From contig NZ_KB890024.1 of assembly GCF_000372965.1 (NCBI RefSeq), forward strand, positions 3,908,839-3,972,838: 64,000 nt of DNA. The letters are read 5' to 3'. The DNA is from Hoeflea sp. 108 (GTDB lineage Bacteria > Pseudomonadota > Alphaproteobacteria > Rhizobiales > Rhizobiaceae). The position numbers and the translations under genes were made by a program. This document shows, piece after piece, positions 1 to 8,619 of the stretch; position 1 is the stretch's first letter; each line of letters starts with the position of its first letter. The notes below the pieces were generated by a model. The model was not told the origin of the DNA, did no database searches, and worked only from the letters and a program-made list of their open reading frames with translations.

Positions 1-2082
1 GTGCTGCTCGTCATCTACGCGTTCCTGCAGGACTGGCGCGCCACGCTGATTCCCGGCTTCGCCATGCCGGTGGCGATGATCGGCACCATTGCCGGCATCT
101 ATCTCGCCGGCTTCTCGGTCAACATCCTCACGCTTCTGGCGATGGTGCTTGCAACGGGCCTTGTCGTCGACGACGCCATCGTTGTGCTTGAAAACATCGT
201 GCGCCGGCGCAACGAGGGCATGGGGCCGCGTGCGGCGGCCGTGCTCGGCACGCAGGAGGTGTTCTTCGCCGTCGTTGCGACGACCGCGACGCTCGCTGCC
301 GTGTTCATCCCGATCTCCTTCCTGCCCGGCCAGACCGGCGGCCTGTTCCGCGAGTTCGGCTTCGTGCTGGCGATTTCCGTGCTCTTGTCCTCCGTCGTGG
401 CACTGTCGCTGTGCCCGATGCTCGCTTCGCGCATGCTGACCGAAAAGAGCATCGAGCACGGCCATTCCGGCATTCTCGGCAAGCTTGGCGGCAAACTGGC
501 CGCCATCTACAAAAGCTGCCTGCTCGCCTGCCTCAACGCGCCCATCATCGTCATCCTGGTGTCGGTGCTGTTTGCCGGCGCCGCCTACATCGCCTTTGGC
601 AATGTGCGCCAGGAACTGACACCGACCGAAGACCGTTCGATGGTGATGCTGCGCATTTCGGCGCCACAGGGCGTCAGCCTCGACTACACGACTTCGCAGA
701 TGCGCCGCATCGAAACGCTGATCGAACCGCTGCGCAAATCCGGCGAGATCGAAAGCACCTTCGTCAGCGGCGGCATGGGCAACAGCAAGAACAGCGGCTT
801 CATGGTGCTGTCGCTGGCGCCCTGGGACCAGCGCACCCGCACCCAGCAGCAGATCGCCGCCGACATCACCGCCCGCACCGCCCAGGTGCCCGGCGTGCGC
901 ACGTCGCTTGCCCAGGCCAACAGCCTTGGCATCCGGGGCGCCGGCAACGGCCTGCAATTCGCCCTGGTCGGCAACAGCTATGCCGAACTCGGCGACGCCG
1001 CCGCCAAGGTGCTGGCCGAAATGGAGAAGGACCCGCGCTTCCGCCAGCCACGCCTGTCTACCGAGGCGACGCAGCCGCAACTCTTTGTCACCGTCGACCG
1101 CGAACGCGCCTCCGACCTCGGCATCGACATCAAGGGCCTGTCCCCTGCCCTTCAGGCAATGCTCGACGGCCGCAAGATATCAAGCGTCTTCATCGAGGAC
1201 CGCTCCTACGACGTGAAGCTTGTATCGACCACCAACCCGATCAACGATTCGACCGACCTCGAGAACATCTTCGTCAAGGCGGCCGACGGCCGCTTCGTGC
1301 CGGTGTCGACCATCGCCACCCTGTCCGAGCGCGCCGTGCCGCCGTCGCTGTCGCGCGAGCAGCAACAGCGCTCGGTCGCCATCACCTCGGGGCTGTCTGA
1401 CGACTTCGCCCTCGGCGACGCGCTGAAGCGCGTGCAGGAAATCGCAGGCCCCGTGCTGCCCGCCGGCAGCAGGCTCTTGCCGCTTGCCGAAGCCGCAACG
1501 CTGAATGAAACCAGCGGCAGCATGCTGACCATCTTCGGCTTCGCCATCGTCATCATCCTTCTGGTGCTCGCCGCCCAGTTCGAGAGCTTCGTCTCGGCCG
1601 TCATCATCATGGCGACAGTGCCGCTGGGCCTCGCCTGCGCCGTCTTCGCGCTGATCCTGACGGGCACCTCGCTGAACGCCTACAGCCAGATCGGCCTGGT
1701 GCTGCTTGTCGGCGTCATGGCCAAGAACGGCATCCTTGTCGTCGAATTCGCCAACCAACTGCGCGACCGCGGCATGGGCGTGCGCCAGGCGATCGAGGAA
1801 GCCGCGACCATCCGCCTGCGGCCTGTGATGATGACCATGATCTGTACGGTGCTCGGCGGCGTGCCGCTGGTTCTGGCGCAGGGCGCCGGAGCCGAGGCCC
1901 GTATCGCGCTGGGCTGGGTGATCGTCGGCGGCCTCGGCCTCGCCACGCTCTCCACCCTGTTCCTGACCCCGGTGGCCTATCTGCTGCTCGGTCGCTTCAT
2001 CACCCCCAAGGTGGCGGAAGAGGCCAGGCTCAAGCGCGAGTTGGAGGAAGCCGCCTATACCGGCGTGGAACCTGCCGAATAG
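1..2082 (+). CDS. RND multidrug efflux permease (AcrB/HAE1 type), 5' end outside window
   Basis: Inner-membrane proton/drug antiporter subunit of a tripartite efflux pump. About 693 residues are present. The visible part begins near the first periplasmic-loop/TM2 junction, so roughly 340 N-terminal residues of a ~1040-residue AcrB-type protein lie before the window, and base 1 is internal rather than a start. The proton-relay TM4 is seen as GLVVDDAIVVLEN with its double Asp, and the TM10 Lys as GVMAKNGILVVEF, so the relay is intact. A large periplasmic pore/docking domain (residues about 195-510) sits between two membrane blocks. The protein ends in a charged cytoplasmic tail. Membrane fusion and outer membrane partners would be expected upstream, outside the window. 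The TetR gene 740 bp downstream could be its regulator, but a MaoC gene intervenes. Confidence 0.93.
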   Translation: MLLVIYAFLQDWRATLIPGFAMPVAMIGTIAGIYLAGFSVNILTLLAMVLATGLVVDDAIVVLENIVRRRNEGMGPRAAAVLGTQEVFFAVVATTATLAAVFIPISFLPGQTGGLFREFGFVLAISVLLSSVVALSLCPMLASRMLTEKSIEHGHSGILGKLGGKLAAIYKSCLLACLNAPIIVILVSVLFAGAAYIAFGNVRQELTPTEDRSMVMLRISAPQGVSLDYTTSQMRRIETLIEPLRKSGEIESTFVSGGMGNSKNSGFMVLSLAPWDQRTRTQQQIAADITARTAQVPGVRTSLAQANSLGIRGAGNGLQFALVGNSYAELGDAAAKVLAEMEKDPRFRQPRLSTEATQPQLFVTVDRERASDLGIDIKGLSPALQAMLDGRKISSVFIEDRSYDVKLVSTTNPINDSTDLENIFVKAADGRFVPVSTIATLSERAVPPSLSREQQQRSVAITSGLSDDFALGDALKRVQEIAGPVLPAGSRLLPLAEAATLNETSGSMLTIFGFAIVIILLVLAAQFESFVSAVIIMATVPLGLACAVFALILTGTSLNAYSQIGLVLLVGVMAKNGILVVEFANQLRDRGMGVRQAIEEAATIRLRPVMMTMICTVLGGVPLVLAQGAGAEARIALGWVIVGGLGLATLSTLFLTPVAYLLLGRFITPKVAEEARLKRELEEAAYTGVEPAE

Positions 2083-2224
2083 TTTTAAGTTCTAGGATTT
2101 CGGGGCCGGATGGCCAGTCTGCGACGGAATTGCCGCCGCAGACGATGACATCTGCGATCTGATTCTGTATCAGTCCTCGAACTTGGTATGGGGCATGACT
2201 TTTTCTTATGCAGGACGGGACGAC

Positions 2225-2710
2225 ATGAGCCTGAAATCGATCACTGTCGACGAACTTCAGGCCAGCGTCGGCAAAGAGATCGGCGTGTCGCCGTGGCGGA
2301 CGGTCACCCAGACCATGATCGACCAGTTTGCGGACGCCACCGACGACCACCAGTTCATCCATTGCGACCCGGAACGCGCCGCCGCCGAGACGCCCTTCGG
2401 CGGCACCATCGCCCATGGCTTCCTGACGCTGTCGCTGCTGTCGCCCATGACCTTCGACACGCTGCCGCCGGTCGAAGGCGGCAGCATGGGCATCAACCAG
2501 GGCTTCGAGGAGCTGAAGTTCGTCGCCCCCGTGAAGACCGGTTCGCGCATCCGCACCCGCTTCGTGCTGGCCAGCCTCAAGGTCCGTCCCTCCGGCTGGA
2601 TCCAGGCGACCCATGACGTGACGATCGAGATCGAGGATCAGAAGAAGCCGGCGCTGACCGCTCGCTGGCTGACCATGACCTTCGTCGAGCCCAAGCGCGA
2701 AACAGCCTGA
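2225..2710 (+). CDS. MaoC family (R)-specific enoyl-CoA hydratase-like dehydratase
   Basis: A 161-residue hot-dog-fold protein, close to the usual ~150-160 residues of single-domain MaoC hydratases. The hydratase signature is visible around residues 28-60: FADATDDHQFIHCDPERA followed by GGTIAHGFLTLSLL, which supplies the Asp and His of the catalytic dyad. Proteins of this type hydrate trans-2-enoyl-CoA to (R)-3-hydroxyacyl-CoA, often linking beta-oxidation with polyhydroxyalkanoate synthesis; the substrate here is not determinable. The start at 2225 is preferred over the upstream in-frame ATG at 2183 because homologous sequence begins there and a purine-rich ggacggga lies just upstream. It stands alone between an RND pump and a TetR gene. 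A stem (tagccc/gggcta, about 2727-2742) follows the stop and may slow transcription, but it lacks a T-run. Confidence 0.85.
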   Translation: MSLKSITVDELQASVGKEIGVSPWRTVTQTMIDQFADATDDHQFIHCDPERAAAETPFGGTIAHGFLTLSLLSPMTFDTLPPVEGGSMGINQGFEELKFVAPVKTGSRIRTRFVLASLKVRPSGWIQATHDVTIEIEDQKKPALTARWLTMTFVEPKRETA

Positions 2711-2818
2711 CCTGACTATTGATCATAGCCCCGATGGGCTACGACCCTCGCCTTGCCGCATCTTGGGGCTGCGTATAGAGTCGCTCGCTCAGATCGAGGA
2801 AAGTTGTAGGGCGTATCC

Positions 2819-3469
2819 TTGTCCAGCAGTGCAGCACAGCGACGCGAAATCCAGAAAGCCGAACTGAGGGCCGAGCTGGTTGCGGCGGCGCACGCGCTGG
2901 TGCGGGAGGAAGGCTATGACGGCCTGACCATCCGCAAGCTCGCCACCCGCGTCGGCTACGCACCGATGTCCGTGTACTCCTACTTTGCCGACAAGCACGA
3001 AATTCTGATGGCGCTGGCCGAAAACGCCTTTGCCGAGCTGGCGCAGCGGATGCGCCAGAACCAGCCCGAAGACCCCATCGAGGCGCTGAAGGCAGCGCTC
3101 AGCGGATATGCGGAGTTCGCCCTCGGCAATCCGAACGAATACCGCACCGTGTTCATGACCGAGAAGCTGCGGCACCCGCCCGAAGAGACCTTCGACCAGA
3201 TGGAACGGGAGAACCCCGCCTTCCAGGTCATCATCGAGCATGTCGAGGCCTGCGTTGCAGCCGGCAAGCTGAAGGGCGACGCTCGCGCCATCACCACCGC
3301 ACTTTGGACGATCGCCCATGGTGCAGTGTCTCTGCTGATCACTTTCCCCTTCTACCCCTTCGGAGATCCGAAGGCTTACGTGATGCGGATGGGCGACCTC
3401 GCTTTGGCCGGACTGGCCACAACCGAGACGCCGCCGCTCACGGACGAACCCAGCAAGTGCTCTGGGTAG
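2819..3469 (+). CDS. TetR/AcrR family transcriptional regulator
   Basis: A 216-residue one-component repressor. The N-terminal helix-turn-helix spans about residues 17-60 (LVAAAHALVREEGYDGLTIR, then VGYAPMSVYSYFADK with the usual TetR recognition helix). The rest is a ligand-binding domain of typical length. The only start that keeps the HTH is TTG at 2819, because an in-frame stop lies at 2807. A tAGGG sits seven bases upstream of it. The gene is followed within 30 bp by two CGTACATGTACG palindromes that precede the small exported-protein gene, so control of that gene is the simplest model. Regulation of the upstream RND pump is possible but no matching site is visible there. Confidence 0.88.
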   Translation: MSSSAAQRREIQKAELRAELVAAAHALVREEGYDGLTIRKLATRVGYAPMSVYSYFADKHEILMALAENAFAELAQRMRQNQPEDPIEALKAALSGYAEFALGNPNEYRTVFMTEKLRHPPEETFDQMERENPAFQVIIEHVEACVAAGKLKGDARAITTALWTIAHGAVSLLITFPFYPFGDPKAYVMRMGDLALAGLATTETPPLTDEPSKCSG

Positions 3470-3470
3470 C

Positions 3471-3490
3471 AGTGCAGTCAGTGCAGTCAG
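3471..3490. repeat. Tandem 10-bp direct repeat
   Basis: The decamer agtgcagtca occurs twice head to tail, starting one base after the TetR stop codon. It may be a replication-slippage product. It lies just before the first palindromic operator candidate and has no assigned function. Confidence 0.7.
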
Positions 3491-3498
3491 AATAATTT

Positions 3499-3572
3499 CG
3501 TACATGTACGGCTAGACCCCTTGCAATGCGCAAGGTGCGGCCGTATCTGTAAGTTGTTCCGTACATGTACGG
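3499..3572. promoter_or_regulatory. Two palindromic operator candidates (CGTACATGTACG)
   Basis: Perfect palindromes CGTACATGTACG (3499-3510) and CCGTACATGTACGG (3559-3572) lie 61 bp apart, centre to centre, between the TetR gene and the next plus-strand gene. A third short hairpin, ccttgc-aatgc-gcaagg (3519-3535), sits between them. Paired palindromes adjacent to a TetR gene are the classical arrangement of TetR operators. The assignment to this regulator is inferred from proximity alone. The second palindrome ends 22 bases before the ATG at 3594, a position where bound repressor would block transcription or initiation. Confidence 0.6.
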
Positions 3573-3593
3573 CAAAAATTTACGGAGATGACA

Positions 3594-3851
3594 ATGCGAC
3601 GGACTATTCTGGCGCTCGCGGCGCTTGCCGCGACGAGCGGCTTTGCCATGGCCAAGGACACCCACATCGCCAAGCCGCACGCACATGCTGTTTGCAGTCA
3701 AACCATGACCAAGCAGAAGCTCGATTGCGGCACCACAGGTTCGATCACCCGCGATCGTCATGACGGGCCGGTCACGACCGGCGCCACCGGCCGCACCGAA
3801 CCGCGCCTCGGCATCGACATCAATCCATGGATTGTGCCGAGCTTCAACTGA
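3594..3851 (+). CDS. Small exported protein of unknown function
   Basis: An 85-residue protein. It has a clear Sec signal peptide (MRRTILALAALAATSGFAMA, cleavage likely after AMA, residue 20), followed by a short His-rich patch (KPHAHAV), two cysteines about 14 residues apart that could form a disulfide or bind metal, and a Gly/Thr/Arg-rich tail ending in PSFN. I recognise no family. GGAG at 3584-3587 sits six bases before the ATG at 3594 and overlaps the upstream ATG at 3588, so 3594 is the better start. It lies directly behind two palindromic operator candidates and the TetR gene and is followed by a strong terminator, so it is probably a monocistronic, tightly controlled transcript. Confidence 0.7.
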   Translation: MRRTILALAALAATSGFAMAKDTHIAKPHAHAVCSQTMTKQKLDCGTTGSITRDRHDGPVTTGATGRTEPRLGIDINPWIVPSFN

Positions 3852-3870
3852 TCCTCCCGAGACGTTGACG

Positions 3871-3899
3871 CAAAAGCCGCCCCACAAGGGCGGCTTTTG
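3871..3899. terminator. Rho-independent terminator (bidirectional)
   Basis: The stem caaaagccgccc / gggcggcttttg with a 5-base loop gives A-run and T-run flanks on both strands. It separates the small exported-protein gene from the convergent FPASDP-motif gene. Confidence 0.85.
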
Positions 3900-3931
3900 T
3901 GCTTTCGGACGTATTGTTCGACCGGTCGACG

Positions 3932-4165
3932 TCACAAGCTGCTCTTCCGGCCCCCGTTCTTTGCAGCTCCGGTTGCCACCGGCGCGCCGGAAATGGTCGT
4001 CGAGGTCACCGACACGGGGTCGCTGGCGGGGAAGCTGTCCTCAAGGCCCTCGTCGAGTTCTTCCTGCAGGACATGCTGGTCCTTAGGCCGTTGGTCGCTG
4101 CGGCGCGCGCGTCTTTCGCGTTTCGGCCGCATCCGGCCGGGCCCCTGCATTGGCATTGATGGCAT
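3932..4165 (-). CDS. Small conserved protein with FPASDP motif
   Basis: A 77-residue protein carrying the motif ELDEGLEDSFPASDPVSVT (about residues 35-53). This matches a short acidic E-L-D-E-x-L-E-x-(S/T)-FPASDP element that I have met in many small uncharacterised proteobacterial proteins. The N-terminus is basic and Met/Pro-rich (RMRPKRERRARRS) and the C-terminus is Ser/Thr/Gly-rich and probably disordered. On the minus strand AGAGGA lies nine bases upstream of the ATG, supporting the start at 4165. The biochemical role of such proteins is unknown to me. It sits at the 3' side of the sox operon, separated from it by a hairpin, and is probably not part of it. Confidence 0.7.
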   Translation of the reverse strand: MPSMPMQGPGRMRPKRERRARRSDQRPKDQHVLQEELDEGLEDSFPASDPVSVTSTTISGAPVATGAAKNGGRKSSL

Positions 4166-4201
4166 GGCTCTGTCCTCTCTTCAGCGTCGAGGACAAACGC
4201 C

Positions 4202-4230
4202 TGCCTTGCCCCGAGGTTCCGGGCAAGGCA
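4202..4230 (-). terminator. Candidate terminator of the sox operon
   Basis: A 10-bp perfect stem (tgccttgccc / gggcaaggca) with a 9-base loop lies 28 bp past the soxG stop. On the minus strand it is followed only by a weak T-rich stretch (gcgtttg), so termination may be partial. Confidence 0.5.
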
Positions 4231-4257
4231 CCTCTTCCGGCGGCCTGAAGGCCGGCG

Positions 4258-4806
4258 TCAGCTGTCGCGAGCAGCTTCCGACAGGAAGCCCCAGACATAG
4301 TCGGAGAACGAGCGCCAGCACTCGACACGGAAGGTGTCTTCGCCAGTCCGCAGGATCACGATCTCGACCTTGCCGAGGATGGTGCGCGAGGCAGCGCCCA
4401 CCGGGAAGGCAGTGAGCGACAGGTCCTGCGGGCAGCCTGAGCTGATCGTGGCAGCCGCGTGCGCGCCGGTTACCGCAATCGCCACGTTGCGGTGCGAGAC
4501 GTCGACCGCCGAATGCAGGCCCTTGACCGAAGCGCAGTCGGCGACTGGATCGCCGCCGGCCTCGTCGATGACCAGCCATTCGTCCGGGCCGAGCCAAAGC
4601 GCAGTGCGGCCGGCCTTGGCCGCGGACGACTTCGGCTTCTGCGGCAGGGTCAGGCCGAGCGCCTTGGACAGAGCGGCAACGGCGTCCGGCCGGGCGCGCA
4701 ACGATAGCCGGCTTGCCGGCTCCAGCACCTTGAGGGCGACGCCCTGTCCACCGACACTCTTGCCTGAATGAGCCGGGTTCCTGACGGCTGTTGCAACCTT
4801 AGCCAT
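4258..4806 (-). CDS. soxG: Sarcosine oxidase gamma subunit
   Basis: 182-residue small subunit of heterotetrameric sarcosine oxidase, a cytoplasmic enzyme that demethylates sarcosine to glycine, H2O2 and 5,10-methylene-THF. Recognisable family segments are residues 25-60 (LKVLEPASRLSLRARPDA), ALWLGPDEWLVI (about 69-80), VDVSHRNVAIAVTG (about 100-113) and the C-terminal FRVECWRSFSDYVWGFL. Length is normal for the family. The start overlaps the end of soxA by 8 bp, indicating translational coupling. It is the last gene of the operon. Confidence 0.93.
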   Translation of the reverse strand: MAKVATAVRNPAHSGKSVGGQGVALKVLEPASRLSLRARPDAVAALSKALGLTLPQKPKSSAAKAGRTALWLGPDEWLVIDEAGGDPVADCASVKGLHSAVDVSHRNVAIAVTGAHAAATISSGCPQDLSLTAFPVGAASRTILGKVEIVILRTGEDTFRVECWRSFSDYVWGFLSEAARDS

Positions 4807-7795
4807 TGAGGCGCTCTCCCTTCTCGTCGAAGAACACGGTGCCGGTGACTTCCACCTCGATCACCTTGTCGGGCATGGGCACATACAGCGTCTCGCCGAT
4901 GCGGTCGCGGCCACCGGCGACCAGCGCCATGGCAATCGAGCGGCCACAGTTTTCCGACCAGTAGCTGGAGGTGACGTGGCCGATCATCTTCATCGGTATC
5001 GCCTGCTTGGGGTTCTCGACGATCTGCGCGCCCTCTTCGAGCACGTCACGCGGATCGCGGGTCTTGAGACCGACGAGCTGGCGGCGACCCTTGGCGACCA
5101 GATCCGGCCGCGTCAGGCCGCGGATGCCGACGAAGTCGGTCTTCTTCTTGCCCACGGCCCAGTCGAGGCCGGCGTCATTGGGCGTGACCGTGCCGTCGGT
5201 GTCCTGGCCGACGATGATGTAGCCCTTCTCGGCGCGCAGCACATGCATCGCCTCGGTGCCGTAGGCGCAAGCCTCGTGCTTCTGGCCTTCGGCCCAAAGC
5301 GCCTCCCAGACGGCGCGACCGTAATCGGCCGGCACGTTGACTTCGAAGCCGCGCTCGCCGGTGAACGACATGCGGAACAGCCGGGTCGGCACGCCACAAA
5401 TTTTGCCCTCGCGCACCGACATGTGCGGCATGGCCTCGTCGGACATGTCGATGCCCTCGACCAGCGGCTCGATGATCTTTCGCGAATTCGGTCCTTGGAC
5501 GGCGATGACTGCCCATTGTTCGGAGACAGAGGTCAGCCAGACATTGAGTTCGGGGAACTCGGTCTGGAGGTAGTCCTCCATGTGGTTCATGACACGGGCC
5601 GCACCGCCCGTCGTGGTGGTGACATGGAAGCGATCCTGTGCCAGGCGCCCGACGACACCATCGTCATAGATGAAACCGTCCTCGCGCAGCATGATGCCAT
5701 AACGACAGCGGCCGACCTCGAGCTTCTCCCACGGATTGGTGTAGAGCAGCTCCATGAACTTGGCCGCGTCAGGACCGACCACCTCGATCTTGCCGAGCGT
5801 CGAGGCGTCAAACAGGCCGGCGGTCTTGCGCACGGTGGCGCATTCGCGGTTGACGGCGGCGTGCATATCCTCGCCCGCGTGCGGGAAGTACCAGCTGCGC
5901 TTCCACTGGCCGACATCCTCAAACACGGCGCCATGACCTTCCGCCCAGGCGTGGGTCGGGGTCTTGCGGGTCGGATCGAAAAGCGCGTGGCGCGAATGGT
6001 TGACGATGGCACCGAAAGTCACCGGCGTATAAGGCGCGCGGAAGGTGGTGAGCCCGACCTCGGGGATCTCCTTGTTCAGCGCCTCGGCGGCAATGGCGAG
6101 ACCGTGCATGTTGGAGGTCTTGCCCTGGTCGGTGGCCATGCCGTTGGTGGTGAAGCGCTTGACGTGCTCGATCGAGCGCATGCCCTCGCGCACCGCCTGT
6201 CGGATGTCCTTGGCCGTGACATCGTTCTGGAAGTCGATGAACGCCTTGACCGTGGTTTCGGCACCGGCACCAGGGCCTGAACCCAGCATGCCGCCGCTCC
6301 AGCCTTCGGCACCCTCGACCTTGATCGAGACACCCTTGCCTGCCTTGGCGCCAACGTCGCGCGCGGCGTTGGCGCCGGCTTCCAGCGCCTGCGAGATCGT
6401 GTCTTCCAGGCCGTCTGAGCCGTTGCAGGCGCCGACCGAGACGCAGTCCTGGGCGTAGGTGCCCGGCAGGAAGCGGCGCGTGTCGGCGTCGAAGGCGACC
6501 TTGCCGCGCGACTGCGAGAACATGTGCACTGACGGCGTCCAGCCGGCCGACATCAAGAGCGCGTCGACGGCGATGGTGCGCTCGGCGCCGCCGGCCTTGG
6601 CCTGCACGGTCATCGACTTGATGCGCTGGCTGCCGTTGACGCTGGTGACGGCGCGGCCGTGATTGACCTCGATGCCGAGAGCGCGCGCCTCGTCGACCAA
6701 CGGTCCGGACGGGTTGTCGCGCAGGTCGACGATTGCGGCGATGCCGATGCCGGCCTTCTTGAGGTCGATCGCTGCGGCGTAGGCGCTGTCATTGGCGGTG
6801 TAGACGCCGACATTGCGGCCGACGGTGACGCCATAATGGTTCAGATAGATGCGCGCGGCGGACGCCAGCATGACGCCGGGGCGGTCGTTATTGGCGAACA
6901 CCATGTGGCGCTCGATGGCGCCGGTGGCGATGACCACGCGCTTGGCGCGGACCTGCCACAGCCGCTCGCGCGGTGCCTCGCGATCGGGGCTGGCGAGATG
7001 GTCGGTAACACGCTCGGTCAGGCCGACGAAGTTCTGGGCGTAGTAGCCGAACGCCGTGGTGCGCGACAGAAGCGTGACGTTGTCCATGGCGGCGAGCTTG
7101 GCAGCAACGCCTTGCGCCCATGCCCAGCCGTCCTGTCCGTCGATGACAGCGCCTTTTTCGAAGCGCAGTGCGCCGCCGAACTCGGCCTGCTCATCGCAGA
7201 TGATGACACGCACGCCGGTTTCGGCCGCAGCAAGGGCTGCGGCAAGGCCGGATGCGCCGCCGCCGAGCACCAGCACTTCGCAATGGGCATAGCGCGACGA
7301 ATAGTGGTCTGGATCGGGCTGGTCGGGCGCGACGCCCAGACCGGCGGCCGAGCGGATGTTGGGCTCGTAGAAATTCTTCCACGCAGCCTTCGGCCACATG
7401 AAAGTCTTGTAGTAGAAGCCGGCCGAGAAGAACGGCGAAGCGAGGTCGTTGACCGCGCCGACGTCGAACGAGAGCGACGGCCAGCGGTTCTGCGAGGCGA
7501 CGTCGAGCCCGTCATAAAGTTCTTGCACGGTGGCACGAACATTGGGCGTCTTGCGCGCGGCGTCGCGGCTGACGGTAACCAGCGCGTTCGGCTCCTCGGC
7601 GCCGGCCGACAGGATGCCGCGCGGGCGGTGATACTTGAACGAGCGGCCGACGAGATGCACGCCATTGGCGAGCAACGCCGACGCCACGGTGTCGCCCGCA
7701 AGCCCCGTCATCGACTTGGCGTCAAAGGTGAAGCGCGCGGTCTTCGCCGGCGTCAGGCGGCCCTGGCCGGAAATGCGGTAGGAACCGGCCATCAT
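4799..7795 (-). CDS. soxA: Sarcosine oxidase alpha subunit
   Basis: 998-residue large subunit, the expected length. Domains in order: an N-terminal ferredoxin-like segment (about 15-95, with SFKYHRPRGI), a pyridine-nucleotide-disulfide-type dinucleotide-binding domain starting at GGGASG (178-183) that holds NAD in known complexes, and a C-terminal aminomethyltransferase (GCV_T-like) domain from about 610 to the end that binds tetrahydrofolate and captures the methyl carbon. The start ATG overlaps the soxD stop as ATGA. The gene lies in the order soxB-unknown-soxD-soxA-soxG. Of the subunits, soxA and soxB carry the redox cofactors. I see no truncation or frameshift. Confidence 0.95.
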   Translation of the reverse strand: MMAGSYRISGQGRLTPAKTARFTFDAKSMTGLAGDTVASALLANGVHLVGRSFKYHRPRGILSAGAEEPNALVTVSRDAARKTPNVRATVQELYDGLDVASQNRWPSLSFDVGAVNDLASPFFSAGFYYKTFMWPKAAWKNFYEPNIRSAAGLGVAPDQPDPDHYSSRYAHCEVLVLGGGASGLAAALAAAETGVRVIICDEQAEFGGALRFEKGAVIDGQDGWAWAQGVAAKLAAMDNVTLLSRTTAFGYYAQNFVGLTERVTDHLASPDREAPRERLWQVRAKRVVIATGAIERHMVFANNDRPGVMLASAARIYLNHYGVTVGRNVGVYTANDSAYAAAIDLKKAGIGIAAIVDLRDNPSGPLVDEARALGIEVNHGRAVTSVNGSQRIKSMTVQAKAGGAERTIAVDALLMSAGWTPSVHMFSQSRGKVAFDADTRRFLPGTYAQDCVSVGACNGSDGLEDTISQALEAGANAARDVGAKAGKGVSIKVEGAEGWSGGMLGSGPGAGAETTVKAFIDFQNDVTAKDIRQAVREGMRSIEHVKRFTTNGMATDQGKTSNMHGLAIAAEALNKEIPEVGLTTFRAPYTPVTFGAIVNHSRHALFDPTRKTPTHAWAEGHGAVFEDVGQWKRSWYFPHAGEDMHAAVNRECATVRKTAGLFDASTLGKIEVVGPDAAKFMELLYTNPWEKLEVGRCRYGIMLREDGFIYDDGVVGRLAQDRFHVTTTTGGAARVMNHMEDYLQTEFPELNVWLTSVSEQWAVIAVQGPNSRKIIEPLVEGIDMSDEAMPHMSVREGKICGVPTRLFRMSFTGERGFEVNVPADYGRAVWEALWAEGQKHEACAYGTEAMHVLRAEKGYIIVGQDTDGTVTPNDAGLDWAVGKKKTDFVGIRGLTRPDLVAKGRRQLVGLKTRDPRDVLEEGAQIVENPKQAIPMKMIGHVTSSYWSENCGRSIAMALVAGGRDRIGETLYVPMPDKVIEVEVTGTVFFDEKGERLNG

Positions 7796-8172
7796 GCCTC
7801 TCCCTTGGTGGAGCGTTTTGCCTTGGGCTTTTCGTTGAGCTGGTCCGGCGGGCGGTTGGCCCAGGCTGCGGGACCGCCTTCGGCGTGAAGCGTCGAGGCG
7901 TCAGGTTTCGGCTCACCGGCCTTGTAGGTCAAAAGGAACTTGTCCGAGACCGTGTCGCGCGCCGCGTTGAAAAAACGGGCGCAGCCATGGACATGGCGCC
8001 AGCGTTCGAAAACGAGACCCTTGGGGTTCGAGCGGATGAAGAAGAACTTCTCGAAGTCCTCGTCGGAGATCGAAGCGATGTCGGTCGGACGGGCGATATG
8101 CGCCTCGCCGGCGTTGCGGAATTCGAGCTCGGGGCGCTCTTCCTCGCAATAAGGGCAACGAATGAGAAGCAT
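7792..8172 (-). CDS. soxD: Sarcosine oxidase delta subunit
   Basis: 126-residue zinc-binding subunit. The ligands known from the family are visible: Cys6 and Cys9 in RCPYC, and His59 and Cys63 in RHVHGC. The core (about residues 1-95) is conserved; the Lys/Pro-rich tail (KPKAKRSTKGEA) is longer than in many homologues and likely disordered. The stop overlaps the soxA start (ATGA), and the gene begins 12 bp after the stop of the unknown gene upstream. Confidence 0.94.
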   Translation of the reverse strand: MLLIRCPYCEEERPELEFRNAGEAHIARPTDIASISDEDFEKFFFIRSNPKGLVFERWRHVHGCARFFNAARDTVSDKFLLTYKAGEPKPDASTLHAEGGPAAWANRPPDQLNEKPKAKRSTKGEA

Positions 8173-8184
8173 CTGGATAAATCC

Positions 8185-8619
8185 CTAGAGTTCGCCGGGT
8201 CCGACAATGGTGCCTTGCGGCTGGTCGCAGAGCCTTTGGCCCAATGCCTCGAACGGTGCGACGCGTCTGATCAGCGTCTCGACAGTATCGGCAGGCAGAA
8301 ACAGGTCGCGGCTCGAGATGTTGAGGAAGGTAAGTTCGAACGGATTGGCCGAGACGATCACGTGGCGGCCGGGTGGCGCCTCGTGCTCGTCGTCGGGATC
8401 GTCTGTCGTCTCGATGAAGGAAACCACCTTGCGCCCACCGCTCCAGACACAGGCGAGCAGGCCCGAAGCGACAGAGAACGGCCACTCCGTCTCGTTGTCG
8501 CTGCGGCTGATCGTCTGCAGCCGTACCTCGCTGACGTCGGGGACATGCAGCATGCCCTTCTCGTTGGCGAGGACCAGCGGCGCGGCAACTGCCGCAATGG
8601 TGGCGGCGAGCATCGTCAT
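8185..8619 (-). CDS. Conserved-looking protein of unknown function inside the sox operon
   Basis: A 144-residue protein encoded between soxB and soxD, where the canonical sox operon has the two genes adjacent. The start ATG shares one base with the soxB stop (TGATG) and the stop is 12 bp from soxD, so it is translationally embedded. Residues 1-19 form a hydrophobic Ala-rich stretch (MTMLAATIAAVAAPLVLA) that could be a weak signal or just a buried helix. The remainder reads as a compact soluble domain with TEWPFSVASGLLACVWSGGRKVVSF and a C-terminal LFLPADTVETLI. It contains two cysteines. I recognise no family and assign no function; context suggests a role in sarcosine or methylamine-type metabolism or in complex assembly. 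Confidence 0.72.
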   Translation of the reverse strand: MTMLAATIAAVAAPLVLANEKGMLHVPDVSEVRLQTISRSDNETEWPFSVASGLLACVWSGGRKVVSFIETTDDPDDEHEAPPGRHVIVSANPFELTFLNISSRDLFLPADTVETLIRRVAPFEALGQRLCDQPQGTIVGPGEL

